Shown in pieces: positions 58,013 through 64,000 of a stretch of DNA of 64,000 bases (position 1 is its first letter; every line of letters starts with the position of its first letter). Made by a program: the position numbers and the translations under genes. Under the pieces are notes generated by a model. That model did not search any database, was not told where the DNA came from, and saw nothing but the letters and a program-made list of their open reading frames with translations. Source of the DNA: Arachis hypogaea. Its lineage: Eukaryota; Streptophyta; Magnoliopsida; Fabales; Fabaceae. The stretch spans positions 119,432,445 through 119,496,444 of the forward strand of contig NC_092053.1 in NCBI RefSeq assembly GCF_003086295.3, written 5' to 3'.

Positions 58013-59756
58013 GTGGCTAACAAGGGTGACATAAAAGGGTAGGCTTATTTGGGATAAGTGAGTGAAAATAAGTAATGGCCTCAATCATATGCAAGCATGT
58101 AAATACACTAAATAATAGACATATAGAGTGGAACAAAGTAAAGATTGTAATTATAGAGAAGAAAACACACAAGAATAAAATATTTATGGTTAACTAATGT
58201 AACCATGTAATTAATCTCAAAATCTCACAGGTTGTGTGTTCTTTGGCTCAAAAACCATGTTCCAAATACAACTTCAAACAAATTTAACACATAGAAAATT
58301 TTAATTTTTTTTATTTAAATTAGTGAAAATTTTTATTTTTCAAAAATAGGGTCCTAGAAAGAAACTTATTATTTTTCAACCAAGTAGTATTTAAATGCAA
58401 ATAATCAACTACACATGCAATCTATTATGCAATGCAACAATGAACTAATGAAGAAAATAAGACATTAGTGTTGAAAAGAGAATAACTAACCCATGGAGAT
58501 CGGTATCGACCTCCCCACACTTAAAGGTTGCACCGTCCTCGGTGCATGCTAAAATGTACAAGTGGACGGGCTGCTCCAACTGATGCCTTTCTCTATAGAT
58601 TGTACAGATTGACTTGCCTGTCTCCCCATATAGAAGTTCTTCCTTTTCCCTTCCTCGATGGCCATCTTGAAAGAAGAGGAAAAGGGAGAAAAGTAACCCA
58701 GAAATAAAGATAAGAAAAATAAATAAAATAAGGGTTGGTAATGCCAAATAATAAAGGTCTCAATTACATGGTAGCTACAACATGCAGTGAGAAAACAGTA
58801 GAAGCATAGGGCATATCAATAGTGCAAGAATTGCAACAATGGGGAAGAGGGTGTGGGTAATGCAAAATAGTGTAAGTGCATATCAATGCAAAAGGAATAT
58901 CAGTATTATAAAAATTAGCATTGACTTATGAATAATAATACCCAATTAGAATAAAACAAGTCATGAAGCACCAGAATAAAAAAAAAGATGTAACAGTTGA
59001 ATGAGAAAATTTTAACACCAATGAAAAAATAATAATTTTGGAAAAGAAAATAAAAATATAACCAAAATTAAAATGCAATGGATGAAAGTATGCAAATAAA
59101 TTAAATAAAATAGAATGAAAGTGAAGAGGGATGAGAAGTTAAAAAGATGAAGTAAGAGAGAAAGAAGAAAGAAGAAAAGATAGCAAAAAAATTAGGATTA
59201 GAAAAGAAAAGATAAGATAATTGGCGCTGATCAGGATAAGTTGTGCGACGCGGAAGACGCGGACGCGTGGGTGACGCGGTCGCGTGATGTGCGATAAGTT
59301 CAGGTGACACGGACGCGTGGGGCACGGGGACGGGTGGGGCACGCGGACGCGTGGCCTGATTTGTGCGATTGGCGCGAGTGCAGCCTCGTGTTCGTGCAAC
59401 TCTCTGTTCGAAACTCTTTTTGCCAAATTTTTGGGTGACGCGCTCGCGTGGATCGCCATTTTTGAAAAGTGACGAGAACGCGTCAGGCACGCGTTCGCGT
59501 GAGAGGGCTTGGGCTTCTAGCACGAGTCCAGCCCCATTCCAGCCCAACATACTGCCATACACCCCTTTACGTCGATTTTACAGAGCCACGCGTTCGCGTG
59601 GGTGACGCAGACGCATGGGGAAGCTATTTTTCAAATGACGCGGCCGCATCAGCGATGCGGTCTCGTGGGCATATTTGTGCCTAAGGCACGCCGCCAGCCA
59701 CGCTCTCACGTGACTAAATAATTTTTCTCAATTAACTATCATCCTAATCACAACAT

Positions 59757-60280
59757 ATATTACAAAGGAGGACTACAAGCAGAGGTTGGAGGCCGCGACC
59801 TAGCAATATCAGCCTAGTGGGGACGACCTCAGCTCTGATGCCTCAGTCGTCGATCCTGATAGAGTTTGGCGCTACTAGAATCGCGTCTAAGGGTTGGGAT
59901 TGTTCTTCGCCAGTGGCCTCCACACCTCCACATTGGCGGCTTTATCTGCCTCTGCCAGCAGCCTTTTCGATCCCGAGGAAGTCGTTGATTTGAGGGAGCA
60001 TGTGCAGAAGCTCACATAGGAGCTTCACCAACAAGCTCAATAGTTTGACGCGAGGTACAACAAGCTTCTTGCACACGTGGGAGGCACGATTCTTTTGGGA
60101 TGTAGCTGAGGGAGGACATGGAGTGGCTAGAGAGTTTGCGAGACCAAATGGCGGTGTACAGCAAGCAGAAGTGCACTAGTGGTAGCGACGCTGCTAGTGG
60201 GCACCGACATCACCACCTAGTCTGCCGTCTCAGAAGGGGAAGATGACAATGACGATGACGACGATTACCGGAATCCGTAA
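59757..60280 (+). pseudogene. CACTA transposase gene, last exon, broken
   Basis: The frame resumes as DYKQRLEAAT, stops at TAG, and continues through SSDASVVDPDRVW, FFASGLHTSTLAAL, PEEVVDLREHVQKLT and QAQ.FDARYNKLLAHVGG with further stops. It ends in an Asp-coding GATGACGACGATTACC tract and a stop near 60280. This is the coiled-coil C-terminal part of plant En/Spm transposase-type proteins and matches the minus-strand fragment at 24374-24660. Confidence 0.72.
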
Positions 60281-60719
60281 AATTTTGGGATTTTATTTAT
60301 TTTAGGTCTATGTCATTCTAGTTTACTTCTTTGACTTTTTATTATATTTAGGTCCTTGATATTTAATAAAATCATTACTTGATTTTTGGTATTTAGAATT
60401 TGTGAACCAATTTTGTAAAAAAAAAATTTAAATTTGACTACTAATTGTGAAAACAAATTGCATACAATCGAATTTACTGGTGAAAAAATTTGACGGTAAA
60501 TAAGCGCCACAAAACATAATATGGCGCCAAAAATTATGGTAAAAATATCCGCTGGTAACGAACCACTTATTTCATCAGATTTATTGCAAACTCTGACGCA
60601 AAATTCGCCGGCAATTACAGTCACAAATAATCCCCCAATAATCTTTTTTCTGCACTATTTATACTGTCAGATGCATTTTGTCAGTAAATCCAACGGTATT
60701 CATTATTTTTTTTGTAGTG
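60281..60719 (+). other. CACTA 3' subterminal region and right terminus
   Basis: 3' UTR, then subterminal repeats (GAATTTACTGGTG, TTGACGGTAAATAAG, TGGCGCCAAAAATTATGG, TCCAACGGTATTC) and the terminus TTTTTTTTGTAGTG at 60706-60719. Confidence 0.8.
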
Positions 60720-60902
60720 TTTGTTATAGAAAAATATTACATGTTCACACATATGAAGTCAAAAACTAAAGTTGGAGATGATTTAGTGTTCAAATTCTGA
60801 CTTTGTTGGATGTCAAGGGAATTTTGTTCCGTTGCAAGTATATTCATATGCTCATTGAAAGAGTTCTTTAGAAAAGTGTTGAGAAGATATTTATTACTCT
60901 TT

Positions 60903-62313
60903 TTAACAAGGTTGCGAGAACCAAATCAGTCAATAAATCGGTAAGATAACTGGTTCACTGGTTCAATCGTTTGACTGGGGTTCAACTACTTTAATTAAAT
61001 ATTAGTTAAAAATTTAATATATAATTTTAAATGTTTAAATTCAAAACTTTTTAACCTAATAAAATTCAACATTTCAGAATTTCACATAATGTTCTATCAC
61101 TAAATAAAATATTAACAACCAAATTTTTATCTAAACACAGGCACCAATCATCACTAATCAATAATCATTAGAAAATCAGCAACAAGCCAATAATATATCA
61201 ACAAGCAACATCATCATCATCATTTCAGAAAATCAACAATTCAGAATAAGCAAATATCAACAAAATCATTATTATTAACTCAACAATTTGGAATTAAACC
61301 CATCAACCCATAGTTAAACCCAACTCCAATTAGAAATTAAACAATAGCACTAATCATCACTAATCAGTAATCATTAGAAAATCATCAACAAGCGAACAAC
61401 ATATCAGCAACAACATCATTATTATTTCAGAAAATCATTCTAGAATCATAAATCATCCATATACCGAATTATTCCAATTTTATAAAAATTAATAAGGCAA
61501 AATAAGAGCAGCAGTAACCAGAATCTATTATGTCCAGTAATAAAATTAATCAACAGAGTTAATCAAATTTTCACACAAGAACCAAAATCTATTTTGTCTA
61601 GCGACTAGAATTTAGAATAAAAATTATAGCAACTCAAAATCATTATAATTAACAATATAAAAAAATTGAAGAAATGGAGTAACCACAACGGCAGAGAGAG
61701 ACGGTGAAGAGTCCACGGTGACAGAAAAGAGACGTTCACAGAGAGGGGGAGAGAGAGCTCGAAGACAGAGACAGGCTTGTCGATGAGCTCAGAGACAGTG
61801 ATGCTAATAGTAGCTCCGAGCAGATCTGGTAAGGGAGGAACCAAGCTGACGGTGAGGGAGGAATGAAGAGACAGAGACGAGGATCGAGCTTCCACATGAC
61901 GGCGACAGAGCTTCCTACGACGGAGACACAGTTTCCTAGGATGGTGATGGAGGTTCCACACGCAACGTCTGTTCCCAGCGGAGAAGAGTTCGGCAATGAC
62001 AATGAAAGGGGACGGTGGCTGCAGGGCTAGGGTTCTTTACTTCTTTAGTTCTTTCAATTTCCAATTTTTAGAGAGAAAGAGAGGAGTGGAACTGGGGTGG
62101 GACTGCGTTGGGAGTAACTAGATTAGGGTTTTTTTTAAAGGTGAAACGGTGCCATTTTGAGGGGGTATACCAAACCAAAAACCCTTAAATAAACTGATCG
62201 GTTCTGGAGATTCACTGGTTAACTGCCAGTTTGGCCGATTCTTTGACCAGTTTTTTACCAAACGGTTTATGATGTCAACCGAACTGGCTAGATGACCGAT
62301 TTTCGGTTAACCT
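60903..62313. mobile_element. TIR-bounded non-autonomous DNA element
   Basis: The left end TTAACAAGGTTGCGAGAACC and the complement of the right end (TTTAACAAGGTTAACCGAAA) are inverted, with CGGTAAGATAACTGGTTCAC and CGGTCATCTAGCCAGTTCGG-like inner parts. Inside, 61139-61240 is repeated at 61345-61445 (ATCATCACTAATCA.TAATCATTAGAAAATCA). No transposase frame is present, and no target duplication was found. Confidence 0.5.
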
Positions 62314-62330
62314 TGTTAAACTGTTCGATA

Positions 62331-63819
62331 CAGAACTCAAAATGGCACGCTTCCAATTGCATTGGAAAGTAGACATCCAGGGCTTTCCAACAATATATAA
62401 TAGTCCATACTTTGGCCAAGAATAGACGACGCAAACTGGCGTTTCAACGCCAGCTCTCTGCCCAATTCTGGCGTCCAGCGCCAGAAAAGGATCCAAAACC
62501 AGAGTTGAACGCCCAAACTGGCACCAAAACTGGCGTTCAACTCCAAGGAGGACCTCTACACGTGCAACACTCAAAGCTCAGTCCAAGCACACACCAAGTG
62601 GGCCCCGGAAGTGGATTTATGCATCAATTACTTACTTCTGTAAACCCTAGTAGCTAGTTTATTATAAATAGGACATTTCACTATTGTATTCGACATCTTT
62701 GGATTATCTTTTGATCCTTTGATCATCTTTGGATCTTTGGACGCCTGGTTCTCAGATCAGAGGGGCTGGCCATTCGGCCATGCCTGGACTTTCACTTATG
62801 TAATTTTAACGGTAGAGTTTCTACACTCCATAGATTAAGGTGTGGAGCTCTGCTGTTCCTCAAAGATTAATGCAAAGTACTACTGTTTTCTATTCAATTC
62901 ATCTTATTTCGCTTCTAAGATATTCATTCGCACTTCAACCTGAATGTGATGAACGTGACAATCATCAGCATTCCCTATGAACGCGTGCCTGACAACCACT
63001 CCCGTTCTACATTAGATTGAATGAGTATCTCTTAGATCTCTTAATCGGAATCTTCGTGGTGTAAGCTAGAATGATGGCGGCATTCAAGAGAATCCGGAAG
63101 GTCTAAACCTTGTCTGTGGTATTCCGAGTAGGATTCAATGATTGAATGACCGTGACGAGCTTCAAACTCGCGATTGCCGGGCGTAGTGACAGACGCAAAA
63201 GGATAGTAAATCCTATTCCAGCATGATCGAGAACCGACAGATGAATAGCCGTGCCATGACAGGGTGCGTTGACCATTTTCACTGAGAGGATAAGATGAAA
63301 CCATTGACAAGGGTGATGCCTCCAGACGATTAGCCGTGCCGTGACAGGGCATTTGGATCATTTTCCCGAGAGAAGACCGAAAGTAGCCATTGACAATGGT
63401 GATGTATCACATAAAGCCAGCCATGGAAAGGAGTAAGACTGATTGGATGAAGATAGCTGGAAAGCAGAGGTTCAGAGGAACGAAAGCATCTCTATTTGCT
63501 TATCTGAAATTCTCACCAATGAATTACATAAGTATTTCTATCCTTTATTATTTATCTTTTAGTTATCTAATCCAATCACATTTAACCCTACCTGGCTGAG
63601 ATTTGCAAGGTGACCATAGCTTGCTTCATACCAACAATCTCCGTGGGATTCGACCCTTACTCACGTAAGGTATTACTTGGACGACCCAGTGCACTTGCTG
63701 GTTAGTTGTGCGAAGTTGTGAACCATGGTATTGGCATCATGTTTTTGGCGCCATTACCAGGGAAAGAAAGAGCAATGAATTTTACATAATCAAAGTGTAA
63801 TCACAATTTCTGCGCACCA
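62331..63819 (+). repeat. Element D 5' LTR, truncated at its start
   Basis: It is nearly identical to the C LTRs from 62410 onward, with a few differences such as GCCATGACAGG for GCCGTGACAGG. TATAAATA lies near 62663-62670. The degenerate inner primer site recurs at about 63746-63763. Confidence 0.85.
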
Positions 63820-64000
63820 AGTTTTTGGCGCCGTTGCCGGGGATTGTTCGAGTTTGGACAACTGACGGTTCATCTTGTTGCTTAGATTAGGTAATTTTCT
63901 TTTTGTTTTCTTTTCAAAAAATTTTTCAAAAATCTTTTAAAATTTTCCCCCTTGTTTTCAAAAAAAAAAAATTTTAAATAAAAATATTTTCAAAAATTTT
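62331..64000 (+). mobile_element. Element D: second copy of the C family, 5'-truncated, runs off the window
   Basis: The LTR begins abruptly at ACAGAACTCAAAATGGC, corresponding to 48174 in the 5' LTR of C, so about 260 bp of the LTR start is missing. It then follows C closely to TGCGCACCA at 63819. A tRNA-Asp primer site is at 63826-63844 and the leader continues to the window edge. The antisense 106-codon frame lies at 63361-63041. Confidence 0.88.

Larger units (their letters stand above)
45432..59756 (-). mobile_element. Element B: LTR retrotransposon of the A family, 5' end missing
   Basis: It is inserted in the CACTA transposase exon, in reverse. Its 3' LTR is at the left (45432-46937), followed by internal sequence to 47911 and, beyond element C, from 58018 to about 59756. 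Landmarks match element A in reverse order: the tract CTCCCCACACTTAAA at 58512-58526, the CGTCCTCGGTGCATGC segment and the ACGCGT-type array at 59245-59710. No 5' LTR is found before the transposase exon resumes. Confidence 0.75.
38154..60719 (+). mobile_element. CACTA (En/Spm) transposon, about 22.6 kb with nested insertions
   Basis: The left end CACTACAAGAAGAATACTG and the complement of the right end (CACTACAAAAAAAATAATG) are matching termini, followed in both by AATACCGT and subterminal AAATTTACCG-type repeats. The flanks are TTT at 38151-38153 and 60720-60722, the 3-bp duplication expected of CACTA elements. Inside are a 5' leader (42357-43284), a broken transposase gene in several exons (44387-45431 and 59757-60280) and the 3' subterminal region. 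The insertions within it are a solo LTR (38318-42351), MITEs at 38629-40312 and 43285-44180, and elements B and C (45432-59756). Without them the element would be about 4-5 kb. Confidence 0.88.

Overview
This is a plant nuclear window: AT-rich intergenic DNA, spliced exons on GT/AG borders, and heavy, nested LTR-retrotransposon, CACTA, Mutator-type and LINE/SINE content. The repeats point to a legume, most likely Arachis (peanut or a wild relative). This rests on the short palindromes of the GGCGTTNAACGCC and ACGCGT type inside large gypsy elements, which I recall as typical of Arachis, and on a legume-style aromatic prenyltransferase gene. The species call is from memory, not from a search.

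Layout. (1) 1-4.5 kb: the 5' part of a split gene on the minus strand, reconstructed here as four exons (4448-4388, 1353-1070, 955-872, 79-5) and running off the left edge. It encodes a UbiA-type aromatic prenyltransferase with a plastid-like N-terminus and the first Asp-rich motif (NQxxDxxxD). A Mutator-type MITE with an exact 9-bp target duplication and a SINE lie in its 3-kb first intron. (2) 4.5-9 kb: three diverged copies of the gene's upstream flank, including its TATA/RY segment, with a hAT-like element in between. (3) 9.0-14.9 kb: a CACTA end fragment, then a decayed Ty1/copia element with gag, protease, integrase, RT and RNase H broken by stops and frameshifts. (4) 15-24 kb: AT-rich DNA with local duplications, two SINEs with target duplications, a foldback element and an L1-type LINE fragment. 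(5) 24-34.4 kb: a mosaic of a CACTA 3' end, an LTR element lacking its 5' LTR (element A), a chromovirus RT fragment and an RTE-type LINE. (6) 35.3-36.4 kb: a long-TIR Mutator-type element carrying (GAA)n. (7) 38.15-60.72 kb: a CACTA transposon of about 22.6 kb, bounded by TIRs and a TTT duplication, inflated by nested insertions: a solo LTR that itself holds a MITE, another MITE, a reverse LTR element (B), and inside B a complete 10.1-kb non-autonomous gypsy element (C). (8) 60.9-64 kb: a TIR-bounded element and the start of a second copy of the C family (D).

The prenyltransferase is the only convincing host gene. All other recognisable coding sequence belongs to transposable elements, nearly all dead. 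Element C is young: its LTRs differ at about 20-25 of 1758 positions by eye. It encodes gag and protease but no RT, RNase H or integrase, so it must depend on another element's enzymes. The features most worth a second look are in C and its relatives: a degenerate second primer-binding site buried inside every LTR, repeated stem-loops shared by LTR and leader, a motif at the 3' LTR boundary repeated five more times inside the element, CpG palindrome arrays, and half of a tRNA-Cys-like sequence. No CRISPR array, operon or bacterial-type system is present. I could run no alignments, so identities and boundaries are by eye.
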